Notes under the pieces: generated by a model
The model's database searches: none
What the model was told of the DNA's origin: nothing
Seen by the model: the letters and a program-made list of their open reading frames with translations, nothing else
Translations under genes and position numbers: made by a program
Shown here: piece after piece, positions 1-11,405 of the stretch
How positions within the stretch are numbered: the stretch's first letter is position 1
Layout: each line of letters begins with the position of its first letter
Source: Nelumbo lutea
Taxonomy: Eukaryota; Streptophyta; Magnoliopsida; Proteales; Nelumbonaceae
Reading direction: 5' to 3'
DNA length: 64,000 nt
Assembly: GCA_022828595.1 (NCBI GenBank)
Contig: JAKGHH010000002.1
Location: 73,380,383-73,444,382, forward strand

Positions 1-19
1 TGAAAATATACGTAATCAA

Positions 20-92
20 CGCGCCAGGTAGGGGTCGAACCTACGACTTTCTGCTTAGGAAACAGACGCTCTATCCACTGAGCTACAGGCGC
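20..92 (-). tRNA. tRNA-Arg (anticodon CCU)
   Basis: Read on the minus strand this folds as a 73-nt tRNA. It has a 7-bp acceptor stem with one mismatch (T6 opposite T67), a D arm with the A box TAGCTCAGTGG, an anticodon stem TCTGT/GCAGA around loop TTCCTAA, and a T arm with the B box GGTTCGACCCC. The anticodon CCT lies at plus positions 57-59, so it decodes AGG as arginine. The discriminator base is G and no intron is visible. A short T run on the minus strand (plus 3-6) follows the gene and is a plausible Pol III terminator. The gene points away from the SKA3-like gene, whose ATG is 152 bp from the tRNA 5' end. Confidence 0.96.
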
Positions 93-244
93 TTCATATG
101 TTTAGATATTCCATTTTCAAATATAGATATGATTACTTCCCGCCCCTCCCTTGAAATTTTGAAGAGAACACTGAGCTGCAGCCTGCAGGGGAGTACTTTT
201 AGCTAGCAAGAGACTATTCCGGGAAAGAATTGATACAGAGAACA

Positions 245-3200
245 ATGGCGGAAGATTCCATATCTACCTTCTGCAAAACTCTATCTTCATTCTGCAAACA
301 CCTCGAAACTAGTAGCAACGCTCTCAAGGACTCTCTTGAAAGACGACCCATCCCTCTCGGTTCGTTGCTTTGTTTTTTTTCTTTTTCTTTTGATTGTTAT
401 TGTGTTCTCTTTTTTTTTTTTTATCGAACAAGTATGTCTTAGGGGTTCATTTATGTCATTCGTTCCTGAGTAGTGTCACACAGTCACTGTCTCTTCTGAA
501 TTTCCCCTTTAGAATCGGCATCGTCCACCTTCATACAGTGCCTCAACCGCCGGGTTTCGTCTGCAAGCAAGGACCTCAACTTGCTCGAGTCGATGGCATT
601 TGGAACGGTATCATTCGAAGAGCTATTGGGTCACTGCAACGAAGTTTACAAGAAGAATCAGAGCGATCTCATTGAAGTCGAAGACCGTTTCAGAAGCTTC
701 GGATATGTTCCTGGTAGACCACATAAAACCCTAATTAATTCATTTGGGTTATCATGTTCTTTTGTTTCTACCCGCCACCTAGTTTGAACTTTGAAATTTC
801 CGTTTTATTTGCATTAGAAGTGGAGATTGATGACGAAGATGAGGTTTCGGGACTATCTACTCCTGTTGGTTTGGACTCCAAGTTATTGAATTCCAAGGAT
901 CTATCTTCCTTTTCTTGTGGACCAGTTTCTGCTGCAGGGTCCATTATGAAGAGGCTTGGAGAGGACCCCTTGTATCCTTCTTGCTCTAATTGTTGACTAA
1001 CTTTCTTACTGTTCACAAATTTCAACATTGTATAACCAGTAGCTAAAAAAGAAGGCTCCCATCAACTCATAGTAATCAATTGAGTTGATCGATTATGTTA
1101 TGCAATACATCAGTGTGGCATTTTATTTAGTCAATAATGCAGAGATCTTCCAAATGTGCATGATAGTGCACCATGAAACTTTTGTGTGTTCCTTGACATT
1201 TGTAAGATTTGAAGTTGAGGAGTCTTTGAGTTTACAAAATCTAGGGCTTTCTGATGTCTGTCTTGCTACATTGGCTTATGAAGGTCGGTAGGCATAATTT
1301 ACCATGTTCCAACTTTTTATATCAGGCATTCCTTATGTGCTGTTTTAGTATGCAAACTTAAATTGGACTTGTGTGTTGTGATCCCATGGTTATGATTTAG
1401 ACTAGTAATCATTTGAGCTATTTATTGGAGGCCATGCTTCCTTCAGCTCAAGTAGTTTCTCCGACTAACTCTTTTTTCCCCTTAAAATTATAATATCTAC
1501 CACCAGATATTGTCTTATCATAATTTCCATTTTAATCATCACCCCTCATGTAATTCCCAAGTGGCTTGACTGCACACACCCTATTCCTTGATTCCACTAT
1601 CGCTGATGTTATATTTTCTGTTGAAGGATGAGTCTTCCATACTTTTTGATGTTCTTCCCCTGTCTTCTTTATACCTTCAATTTGGATCAATATCCCTCCA
1701 AATAGATGCATTTGCTGGTCCTCATCACATGTGTCTGAAGGATCTGAACCATTTCAATTAATTTTACCTTCTCTTGTCAGCAATTGATGCCATTATTTCT
1801 GGTATTTAATCCTATTCTTGATACCCTTTGCAGCTAATGGTAAGAGTTCCATCTCAGAGGTATCTTTTCATGACCAAATGAGGTAAATTTCATTAGTTAT
1901 TCTGGGCATCACAATGACTTTGTGGTTCCTTTATATTCTTTCTGTTTTTTCATCATCATCTTTCACGTTATGATGGCAGTGAAGTACATGGAACAAAGAA
2001 GCCATATGAAACTTGTGCAAATATCTTGAGCACTACAGGAGGTATGGATCACTTAACTCTACTTGTTTGTCAAGTGAAATTTCTCTTTACCTATTAGGTT
2101 CATCACTTCATTGATATCTACAAAGTTGAATGGTCAACCTTCTCATCCATGATCACACGCAGGACGAGACAAAGATGACCCTAAGTCAGCGGGAAGTGCA
2201 ACCAGAACTTCAATAAATATTTCTAAGGATGACTACGAATGTCTTCCTTCCTACATGAAAAGTTTGGCATCATGGGAGGTATGAATTTACCCTTGTCTTT
2301 TATATTTCATGGTTTTTATGCATATGTAAACAAAAGGAAATTCATGTTAATGTAAGAGGACACTTGAAACTTTACCAATGATGGAATTCTATCAATGATT
2401 CAATATATTCACTTGCAAGATGATAACAACTTTTTGCTACAACTTAACTAAGTTCCATTTCATTCAATGATCAATCAAATCCAATGTTTTAAAATGTGGA
2501 GGCGTGATTCGAGGTGTTCCACTATCTAGAGGCGTGATGCGAGGCGTTCCACTACCTAGAGGCGTGAGGCGTAATTGAGAACGCAAGGAGGCGTAAGCCT
2601 TCCTAAGAGGAGGGGGGTTAGGAGGAGGATGAAGAGGAAGGGGGGATCTCATTTTTTATTTATTTTTAATAAGAATCTTTTATATTAAGAAGAATAAAGA
2701 TGCATTGAAAAGGGGGTGGGGGGGTCTGGGGGGCGAAGCCCCCCAGCCGAAGGGGTAGGGGGCAAACCATTTTCTTTCCCCTTATCTTTTCTTCCCTTCC
2801 CTTTCCTTCCCTTTTCTTTTCTCTTTTTTTCTTCTCTTTCTTTTCCTTTCCTTTCCTTTTCTTTTCCTTTCCTTTCCTTTCCTTTTTTTCTTTTTTTCTT
2901 TTTTTTTTCAAGTATTTTCAAATCAGGTGTGCATGAGGCGCAAGAGGCGTACGCCTCTAGCAAGCCTCATGAAAAAAGCTCAAGAGGCGTACGCCTCAGG
3001 GCGTTTTGGAAGCGCCTCGCCTGGAGGCCTCCCATGCCTTTTAAAACATTGATGAAATCAATTGCAATATGTTTGCACAAACTATTGTAAGTTGATAAAA
3101 GTAACTGAGGGTTGTTAAGAAGATTTTAATATCCCGAAGTGACTCTGCATTCTTCAACTGTTGGTGTTGCCACCTGCTTCTGAGGGAATGCTCTCCTTCC

Positions 3201-5990
3201 CCCTACTCTCGAGCCAGGTGGATGTTTTATTTGCTTAAGGAAGAGGGCCAAGAGGTTGATACCTAATCTTTATAATAAATTTCAGAAAAATGGCTAGATG
3301 GTGGAGTAACAACTTCTCTCACTTTTTTCTCTTCTTCTTGGTATGCAAGTAGGCCAGTGGTTGGTTGCTAGGACTGGAGAGGTTCCATATGTAGGTCTAT
3401 GGTATATCTCAGATTTTCCAATTTAGCAAGTTGGATATTCAAACATTAGGTTCTAGGGAAAATAATACTAGCTGACTACAATTCATTCTGATTTTCATAT
3501 CTGATCTTAGATTGATTGACTAAACATATACAAGAGGAGGTCCCATGGTGCTTGATATTTGCTGACGACATAGTTAATTGATGAAATTAGTGGACTAAAT
3601 ACAAAATTAGGTTTATGGATAATTGCATTAGAAACAAGAGGTTTTAAAATAAGTTGGAGTATAGGACTAAAAGAGAATATAATCAATGTAAATTTAATAA
3701 TAATAGGAGTGCAAACTAGGTTACACTTAGGATTGGAGACCAAGGGATATCTCAATGTGACCTAATCTGTTACCTAGGTTCAGTAATTCATAATAAAGGA
3801 GAGATCGAGGAGGATGCCACCCATAGAATTAGAGCAGGATGGGCAAAATGGAGGGGTACATGTTTCCCTACCTTTACCTTCCTTACCTTTTCTTTCAAAC
3901 CAAACATAGCCAAAAGGAATATCTTATAAAATAGTTGTAAGGGCAGCTATGTTGTATGGATCTGAGTGTTGGGTGGTTAAGAAACATCATGTCCAAAAAA
4001 AATGAGTGTGGCAAAAATGCCAATGCCTAGGTGGATAAGTGGTAAAGCTAGAAAGGGCAGGGTTAGACATGAAGCCATACTAAGGAACCTAGTAGTATCT
4101 TCAATAGGCGATAAAATGAGAGAAAGAATATTGAAATGGTTTGGTCATGTACATAGAAGACCATCTATAGCACCTATTAGAAAAAAAAACAAAAAGATTT
4201 GTTAAAAGTTGAAGATGCTAGAAGAGCTAGGGGTGGACCAAAAAGGATTTGGGTGGAACTTGGAAGTAATAAACTAATAATAAATGATTTAAGTGCCCAT
4301 AATTTAATGGCTGATATGGCACTGAACAGAATGGAATGGCAAAACGGGATCCTTGTAGCCGACTGCCGACCCCATATAGTTCAGACAAGGGTTAGATAAT
4401 GATGATGATATTAGATGGTTAGAAACAAGTATATTTATGGTTTTATACTAAAATACTATATTTTCATTCTAAATATGTGATTAGTGTTTTTTTGGTGGAA
4501 ATTCATTTGCATGCCAAAGTATGTGGTCGGTAGGGTTTTCACTTTCTGACAGGGGTTTTGTGGGTTAAAATTGTGCTCCTTTTATCCTATATACATATTT
4601 TAACCATATTTCACTTCATAGTTTTCTGTAAACATCTGTGGAAATTAAGTTGCTTTTTGTTAGTCGGCAATTAAGGGGTATTTTAGTCCTTCTACCTTGT
4701 TTTATTAATTGGTGTTATGTCTATTGTGCTCTCCAGCTGAACCAAGTTGTTTCTCTTCTATTTCTCTCATTCTATTCTCTTTCTGTTCTCCTTCTATTCT
4801 CTTTTTCCCTTACCCTAGGACTGAAACCAGTGTAGATTGAACCAAGAACTTTTCTCTCGGATATTCTGATTTTAGAAAACCACGGTTTTTCTTAACATAA
4901 TGCATAATTGGTGCTTACTGTTGCATTATTAAAACACATTCAAATCGGCTTGTACTCAACACCCAAGACAATTTCTTATGTGCTCAAATTCTTATATTTC
5001 TGAATTGTGTAAAACCAGTTCCTTGATTTTTTATGTTGATTACAACATTCTAAATGTTATCTTTTCAGGATCTGCATGTAGCCGTTATGAAGATGAACTC
5101 AACCCTAACAAAACATGAGAAATCAAATGCAGACAACTTATTCCACCAAGATGAACTTGCATCCATGGGGTTAGGTCTGTATTTCATTGCATTTGAAACT
5201 TAGATTCTATCATATACTTCTGTGACTGTAAAAATTGTTTTTAAAGTTTCAGACATTGGTCCACAAATTTAGAGTGGGAAAGGAGAAAGGGAGTTTGTGA
5301 TTGTTTTATGCATACTAGCCGGCCTTCAGATCATGATCTGTTTCTAGTATCTATATCCTAGATTTAATATGCACATTGAATTTGTAATACACATGTTACA
5401 TTGGCTGCCTATGAACCTATCTGAGCTAAGATTTAGACATGATATGACTAAGGATCTTGTGCCCAGGCTGCCATTTGGCTTGGCCCTCCAAGGGATACTA
5501 GTGAACCAAAAGTTTTTGTCATTTTTATCCCTGGTGCCTTTGGTGTACTGTTCTAGTCACTAATGGTATATCATAAATTATTGGTTTTAGGCGTGTGTTG
5601 ATGATGGACTGGTAGTTGAGTTTATTGCTGGATGAGGCCTCTCAAGAATCAAAACCAGCCAGCAATGGTTGAGTTGATTGCTGGATCAGTTCTTGTGTTA
5701 CTGGTCTTGTCAAGGGTATATCATAAGTTGTTGGGTTTGGTGGTGCAGTGACGATGGAATAGTAGTTGAGTTTATTGCTGGATGAGGCCTTAAGAATCAA
5801 AACCAGTCATCAGTGGTTGAGTTCATTGCTAGATCAGTTTTTACTGGGTTGATGGATTAGTAACTCAAGCTGGTATTTTTGCGTGTTTGTTTCAGGGCCA
5901 AAAGGAAGATCTTATCTCTTGCTGTTGTTACGCATGAATCGGTTAGTTGTGGAGACTGTAGATGGTTCAATTGCATATCGTGTATTGTAG
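245..5990 (+). CDS. SKA3: SKA3-like spindle/kinetochore protein, 9 exons
   Basis: Nine exons join in phase: 245-359, 513-713, 818-971, 1207-1283, 1834-1882, 1980-2041, 2163-2278, 5069-5174 and 5896-5990. The sum is 975 nt, or 324 residues plus TAG, with GT..AG at every junction. The first ATG begins MAEDSISTFC and the protein ends in YRVL. I see an N-terminal FCKTLSSFCKHL helix (about residues 9-20), then an EELLGHCNEVYKKNQ segment running into FRSFGYVP, then an acidic stretch, then LQNLGLSDVCLATL. This order and spacing resemble metazoan SKA3, which has a helical N terminus, a KYGYSP-like turn and an FGIS-like motif. SKA3 is part of the Ska complex that couples kinetochores to microtubules. 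Confidence in the gene model is high; the SKA3 name is an inference from remembered similarity. Only exon 9 follows the intron rich in duplications, and intron 7 carries transposon debris. Confidence 0.85.
2483..3053. repeat. GC-rich MITE-like element with AATGTTTTAAAA ends
   Basis: The left edge reads AATGTTTTAAAATG and the right edge reads the reverse, CCTTTTAAAACATT. Just inside both ends are repeated GGCGT/ACGCC words such as GAGGCGTACGCCTC. Between them is a low-complexity polypyrimidine tract, about 2778-2908, made of CTTTTC and CCTTTC words. The relative at 34429-35672 has the same GGCG-type ends. This fits a non-autonomous inverted-repeat element, but the superfamily is not clear. Confidence 0.55.
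3507..4415 (+). mobile_element. RTE-type LINE fragment (reverse transcriptase C-terminal half)
   Basis: Plus-strand translation in shifting frames gives FADDIV (the YADD-like catalytic box), RIGDQGI, YLGSVIHNKGEIEED, RIRAGWAKWRG, then VVRAAMLYGSECW and ILKWFGHVHRRP. It ends with RMEWQNGI and a GATGATGATA-type tail. These are hallmarks of plant RTE-clade LINEs. The frame is broken by stops and frameshifts. A segment at 3861-3912 replaces part of the expected LINE sequence and resembles the foldback element at 63569-63667. The insertion is in sense with the host gene. Confidence 0.8.
5567..5870 (+). repeat. two-copy tandem duplication, period about 150 bp
   Basis: Copies start at 5567 and 5717, each with TATATCATAA. 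Both carry TAGTTGAGTTTATTGCTGGA and then GAATCAAAACCAG, with scattered differences. They lie in intron 8 of the SKA3-like gene just before its last exon. Confidence 0.75.
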
Positions 5991-6054
5991 GTGATGTATA
6001 CGGTGTAAGATTTTCCTGTAACTGAAATGAATGAAGGTATCTGTGGTAATGTAC

Positions 6055-6060
6055 AATAAA
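6055..6060 (+). promoter_or_regulatory. candidate poly(A) signal of the SKA3-like gene
   Basis: AATAAA lies 65 bp after the TAG stop, in AT-rich sequence. It is the first canonical hexamer downstream of the coding region. It is a motif match only. Confidence 0.4.
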
Positions 6061-6390
6061 CTTTTTCATTGGGGTTTCCTCACTACTTTCAATTAGCATA
6101 TGAAACATGGAAACAAATGGAAAGAAATTCTGTTATTTTTTTTATGTATATAGTCATTTGGAAGGATTAGTTTGTATTTGGTATTAAAGATAACTACATT
6201 TTTTTTTTAATTTTCCTTTTGTTTCCAATGACAAGGTCACTTTATCAAAGTATGTATTGAATGTAACCTTGGGATCGAATTGCAGTATATGAGCTTCAGA
6301 AGTTCTGTTTCAACCAATCTGACTTGCTTTGTAAACAAGATGAGATAAATAGTGTTGTTGACAGAGTATTGTTGAGTTCATAAAAGTAGT

Positions 6391-6893
6391 AGGGCTATCA
6401 ATGGGTTGGGTCTGGTTTGGGACATGGTGTACCAGTCCCATTATGATCATTAATTGGGACTATAATCAGACCATCAGGTTTGAGCCGATTAGACCTGATT
6501 ATACTTGACAATTGACATCTATAATTACCAATGATAATAATAACTTGGAACTTAATTTTTGATAATATAACCTTAATAAATTGACAGTAAAATACTAAAC
6601 TGTTTATATGCTGATTAAATATGATTTTTAACCATAATGATCTTATATACCTTTTATAAAATTTACCCTTTTAGATATAAAATATCACAAAACTACAAAA
6701 AAGCTAGGCTATCTTTATCTTTAGATTTTATTCATCATATGATTGTTTGGGGTCCAAAGTTGGTTCGAAGCAGCAAAAGCTGGTCCCAAGTCCCAACCCA
6801 ATTATTAATCAGGATAAAACAATAGATCCAGAACTGACACAATCGGTTTGATTGGTTTGGTTCTGTCAAGAGACCTGACCCATCGACAGCTCC
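6391..6893. mobile_element. hAT-like MITE
   Basis: The left end reads GGGCTATCAATGGGTTGGGTCT. The reverse complement of the right end reads GGAGCTGTCGATGGGTCAGGTCT, an imperfect terminal inverted repeat of about 22 bp. The inside is AT-rich with no transposase. A diverged copy of the right half lies at about 36830-37100, sharing AACTGTTTATAT, TTTAACCA and GGTTCGAA..CAGC blocks. No clean target duplication was found. Confidence 0.55.
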
Positions 6894-7429
6894 AGGCCAC
6901 TCCTTTCTTGAAGGATAAAAAATGGCCTTCAACTTGGATATTGAAGGCTATGCAAAAATTATTACAGATATTCTGTAGATGGTAATATTGAACCACTGTA
7001 GTTGATTAGTATCCTAATTGGAGATTTCTGAAGTTACTTGCTTGCCTTAAATAGTATCGGTTTCTTTTTTCTTCAGAATATAATGCTGCAGCTAGCTAAG
7101 TTACTTGGTCTTCTTTTCCCCTGTTTCTTGTAGCATTATTACAATAGAGTTGTAACCAATACTTGTTGAGTCAACCTATATCTTATTAATAATTAGACAA
7201 CTATTCGATGACTATTTGATTGATGAACTTATCGACTTAAGCAACTTAGTGCTTAAGTCAAAGCAGGTTAAAAAAGCAAGACTGCTGAATTGAAATTGAA
7301 ATTCCATATTTCCTATCTGAATTGAAAGTTTGAAACTGCTTTTCTCCTCCACTATTCTTCAAATTTTCAATATTGTGTTTCGGGCCTCAGTTTCAATTCC
7401 TTCTCCAATTTCACCTGCTTCAGCAATAA

Positions 7430-7430
<1 letters not shown>

Positions 7431-7481
<51 letters not shown>
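7431..7481 (+). repeat. compound (GT)n(GA)n microsatellite
   Basis: An uninterrupted GT run of about nine units passes directly into a GA run of about sixteen units. It lies in otherwise featureless sequence between the SKA3-like gene and the gypsy element. Confidence 0.95.
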
Positions 7482-7482
<1 letters not shown>

Positions 7483-7770
7483 AAACAAAATCGTGATTAA
7501 AGAGGATTTGTGTTTTCTGAGTTTTCAGAACTTTTATTGATGTGTGGTTTGTGAAGAAATGGAGGGAGGTCTTGGGCTTATCTTATAAGGAGAGAAACCG
7601 GGTAAGGGGGGGAGGTTGGCTTTGGAGGGCACGGATCTGCTACCCATAGGCTGTTCCAGCATCCCTACCCACGTGACATTACAGTTACGCATGGGGAATA
7701 TCTCCCTTGTCATTCATGGTGAGATGTTTCCAATACACAATGGTGTTCTGTGGGTAGGATTTTGTAGGCA

Positions 7771-8080
7771 TGGTTTTTGAACTGCTATTGATTCGGATGG
7801 TTGGACCGTTTGGCCCAGGAACTGTCCAGGCAACCGGTTCTGTTTTACCCCAAACCTTATCTTTGGCAAAAAACAGTTGAAAAGTCAACAACCCATTGAC
7901 CCAGACGGTCGAACTGCGATCTATTCAACAGTTTTGACCCTTTTTTGTTTTTAATTATTTTTTATTTTTTTTAATTTGTTTGTTAGAACAAGCCATCTGT
8001 TTGAACCAGATGGTCGGATCGTCAACCCAGAAACCGGTGGCCAGAATGATTCCGTTTTTGGGTCATTTTTTAAAACATAG
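7771..8080. repeat. dispersed repeat, same family as the 50.6-52.7 kb cluster
   Basis: This copy contains the family words GGCAACCGGTTCTG, TTTTACCCC, AACCCATTGACCC, AGATGGTCGG and AACCGGTGGCCAGAATG. Its outer edges are CATGGTTTTTGAA and TTTAAAACATAG, which look like a short inverted repeat. No coding potential is visible, and the class is unassigned. Confidence 0.6.
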
Positions 8081-8203
8081 TTTGTAGGTAATAGATCCAG
8101 AATCAGAGTGGGATTTGGATTCTATGAATTCATGCAAATCCAATAGAGTTGGGATCTTTTGACAACAAAACACGTTCTAACTTTCTACCAACTTGATCTA
8201 ACA

Positions 8204-8253
8204 CCGCACATCTCATCATGAGACTAGGACCCACCATATATGAGATGTGCGGA
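8204..8253. repeat. short inverted repeat
   Basis: CCGCACATCTCAT is followed about 20 bp later by its exact reverse complement ATGAGATGTGCGG. It lies just upstream of the truncated LTR and may be part of an older MITE. Confidence 0.6.
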
Positions 8254-8319
8254 GTGAAATCATGTTTTGTAGGCTGTTGGAATTTATTTTGTTGGTAGGT
8301 GATTCAGACTCAATCCAGT

Positions 8320-8786
8320 GGCACTAGCTCGGGTAATATTGACCGACCTCAGCATGGCAACCCCGAAGATGTCGCCACCAGATTTCACGCCTTATGGGAT
8401 CATGCATCGTAACAGCTAACATTATCTCCCCCGTCCGATTCGGGCAGAAGCAATAAATCTTATATGCTAGCAGCGTTATCCTCAATCAACTCGGAAACGG
8501 ACCTCATTGTAATGAGGACCCCGGAACCACTTTGCAAAACCTGCGAGGACTCCACTATATAAAGGCTCCACTCCCTGGGGGTGAAAGGTACGCGTAATCT
8601 ATGCTCACTAGCTCTCTTGCTTTCTAAGCTACCATCAGCTCGCAAGTTACTGACTTAAGCATCGAAGCGAACTCATCGGGTAAGCACCCCAGGTTCTCTG
8701 ATTCGCCTTTTGCAAATCTACCGAGTCCGTCATCTACTAGGAGCCAAATCACCTCCAGTTGGGAGTAGCCGGATTGCGCAACATCA
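8320..8786 (+). repeat. 5' LTR (3' two-thirds only)
   Basis: This matches 16437-16900 of the 3' LTR from GGCACTAGCTCGGG to the terminal CATCA. The first 214 bp of the LTR are missing. It keeps a TATATAAA box at 8556-8563. It is followed immediately by TTTGGCGCCATCTGTGGG. Confidence 0.9.
8556..8563 (+). promoter_or_regulatory. LTR TATA box
   Basis: TATATAAA is followed by GGCTCCACTCCC and is conserved in the 3' LTR at 16669-16676. It is the likely core promoter of the retroelement. Confidence 0.6.
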
Positions 8787-8804
8787 TTTGGCGCCATCTG
8801 TGGG
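8787..8804 (+). other. retroelement primer-binding region
   Basis: TTTGGCGCCATCTGTGGG lies directly after the LTR end. The TTGGCGCC..CTGTGGG block is typical of the site next to the 5' LTR in Tat/Retand elements. I do not assign the priming tRNA. Confidence 0.6.
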
Positions 8805-8841
8805 AATCGGTACAAGAAGCCTTTTCCTCAAAAAAGCATCC

Positions 8842-10755
8842 ATGGCATCCTCCAGTAACGTCGGACAGAACGCTGGCATGAACGTCTCCGGGGGACAACT
8901 TCAGGTCCCAATTGTGTGCATTGGACAGTTCACTGTGCCTCTCTCTGCAGATGGAATTCCAACATTGAACGTGCCTTGGGTCATAGCACCGGTGAATGCC
9001 CCACTCCCTCCTACGGTGGGTGCAACCTTTGCTGAACCCTCTGTAATTCCCCCTGCAGTTGGGCAAAACCAGTTCGATGACCTAGTACACTGTGTGCGGG
9101 CTATTCAAGCCCAAATGCAACAGGTCCAGTAGTTCTGGCAGTACTAGCAACAGGACCTGCATCACTTCTATCAGCAACAATACCAGCAGTAGTTCCCACT
9201 GTAGCAGCAAAATCCACAGCCAATTCCACCTCGGCATCCGGCGACACAGCAGAACAAGTCTCGCCGCCAGAATGATCGCTCTCCTCATTGGGGAGAGACC
9301 TCCTAGATTCAGAATCCTCTTGGGAGTCAAGTCTGGTCCCGCAGCAAGAGGGAAAGACAAGTCACTCCTCCCGCCTCGCAGCAAGTGAATAGGTCGGGAG
9401 AAACGTAGCCCACCAGAGCTGCTTCACCTCGGCCCTCGCAGCTTGAAGCTCCACTCGTAGGAAACCGGTTCGAGATTCTGGCCGTGGACTCTAGACAAGG
9501 CCCCTCCGTCCATAGCAGTCGTCGTCAGCAATCCGAGCAGCTCCATGCTAGAACAGTGCTCGACAACACGGAAGCCAGCAGTACTAATGTGGATCCAGTC
9601 AAGAAGCAGTAGAAGCGGCGTTGTAAGGCTCGTCGAGCTACAGTTCAAAGTCAACTCGAACAGCCTAAAGGCAAAGAAGAGGCAACCTCAGGATCCGCGA
9701 AGACTGCTCCCCTCCTCTCTGTGCCATCTCCCTTGTCCTCCGAGCTCCTAGCTACACCGATGCCGAAGTACTTCAAGGTACCTCCGTTAGACAAGTAGAC
9801 GGGTCATTCGACCCGAACGATCACGTAGACTCATTCTAGTCCCAGATGCACTTAGCAGGGGCTGATGAATCTTGCATGTGCGTTGCTTTCTCCACAACCT
9901 TCAAAGGAGTGGCTCGTACGTGGTACAGGAACCTCTCGGCCGGGACAATCAAGAGTTGGGTGTAGTTCGTGCAAATGTTAACCTCGCACTTCATCACCAG
10001 TAAAAAGTGCTCGAGGTCACAGGAAAGCCTCATCAACATAGTCTAGAGGGAAGGAGAGTCAATTCGAAGCTATATCAAACGCTTCAACAACATGTGCTTG
10101 CAGATCCTCGACCTGGATCCTGTTGTGAGGCTCACAGCAACGAAGAGAGGCATCACCCACAGAGAGTTCAAGTGGCACATGGTAGCCAACAAGCCCAAGG
10201 ACATCATTGAGTTTCTCAAGCTCGTTAATCAATTCATCGGGACAGAAGAAAAAATGAACTACAAAAGTGAGAACCCAACGGAGAAGAGGAAACGAGATGG
10301 CGACACTTCAACCAATGGGGACAGTAAGTGAAGAAAGGACGAACCAACCAGGGGAGGGAACAAGTCAAATAAGCGTTCTTGAACTCCTCCGGTTGAAAGG
10401 ATGAACTACACGCCCTTCAACGCGAAGCGAGGAGAGATCCTCATGGCGATCAAGGACGCCTCGTATGTGAAGTGGCCACCTCGGTTGAGAGGGGATCCTA
10501 ATACCAAAAACAAAAATGTATATTGTCATTTTCATAGAGATCACGGTTACAGTACCGAAAATTGTAGAAACCTCCGCGACGAGATTGAAGAACTCATCCG
10601 TTGCAGATACTTGAAAAAATTTGTACAAAAAGATAATAAATATCAGACAAATTGACAGGGGGAGCAAAGAAGAGATGCTCCTAAGTACAGCAGCAGACTG
10701 ACTGAGCAGCAGCAGAGACAGCTGCCCGAAGAGAGACCCATTCGCGGGGTAATCC
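8842..10755 (+). pseudogene. gypsy gag (broken)
   Basis: The ATG at 8842 starts MASSSNVGQNAG. The ORF runs to a TAG at 9130-9132 inside a glutamine-rich stretch. Capsid-like sequence then continues through many stops and at least one frameshift (DPNDHVDSF, CVAFSTTFKGVARTWY, HFITSKK, REGESIRSYIKRFN). Downstream is a Zn-binding motif CHFHRDHGYSTENC near 10520-10560, followed by LRDEIEELI. This is the Retand-type Gag order. Most in-frame stops are TAG where glutamine is expected. No functional protein can be made. Confidence 0.8.
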
Positions 10756-10757
10756 AC

Positions 10758-11220
10758 ATGATTACTGCCAGGTCTATTGTCGCGGGTTGCACCTTGGTAG
10801 CAACGAAGACTTCAGCTTGTGAACTGGAAAGAAAAGATCAGAACCCTCCAAAGCAGTCAAGGCTCGAAGATCCTATATTCTTCATGGAAGACGACGCGCG
10901 CGGGATTCAATACCCCCATGATGACGCGCTCGTCATAAAGATGAGGATCAATGACTTCAAGGTGAAGCGTGTCCTGGTTGATTCAGGCAGTTCAACAGAC
11001 ATTCTGTTCAAGGACGCATTCGACAAGCTCCAGCTCCAAGAAAGCGACGTCAAGCCCATAAACACTCCTCTGGTAGGCTTCAACAGAGAATAAGTCAGGC
11101 CCCTGGGGTGAATTTCAGTACCTATGGAGGTCGGCGCATGGCCTAGTATTGCAAGATTCGAGCATACTTTCCTAGTAGTCGCGACTCCCTCCCCGTACAA
11201 CGCCATTATAGGTCGGCCCA
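10758..11220 (+). pseudogene. gypsy aspartic protease region
   Basis: Translation gives PHDDALVIKMRIND and then VLVDSGSSTDILF, the DSG active-site motif of a retroviral-type aspartic protease. Further on come PLVGFN and YNAIIGRP. A TAA at 11091-11093 and a TGA shortly after interrupt it. The usual reverse transcriptase does not follow. Confidence 0.75.
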
Positions 11221-11405
11221 TCAGTCACTCACTTCGCGTAGTGGTGTCCACTTATTATTGGCTATGAAGTTCCCCACGGACTTCAGAGTAGGGGTAGCGC
11301 GAGGCGACCAACTCGAGACTCGTAAATGCTACGTCGCCACCCTCAAAGGGAAAGCAAGGTAGAAGATGACCTCGAGCTAGAGCGACCTACGGAGTACAAG
11401 CCAAA

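Larger units (their letters stand above)
2279..5068 (+). other. intron 7 of the SKA3-like gene, transposon-laden
   Basis: This 2.8-kb intron is by far the largest in the gene. It holds a terminal-repeat element at about 2483-3053 and an RTE LINE fragment at about 3507-4415. The remaining stretches (2279-2480, 3055-3500, 4420-5068) show no coding signal or recognisable repeat. Donor (GTATGAAT) and acceptor (TTTTCAG) look normal. Confidence 0.8.

Noticed and set aside
2666..2963. Lys/Arg/Glu-rich minus-strand frames
   Set aside because: They are translations of the polypyrimidine run and have no independent support.
8749..9384. Minus-strand frames opposite gypsy gag
   Set aside because: The plus strand has clear Gag motifs; the opposite frames show none.
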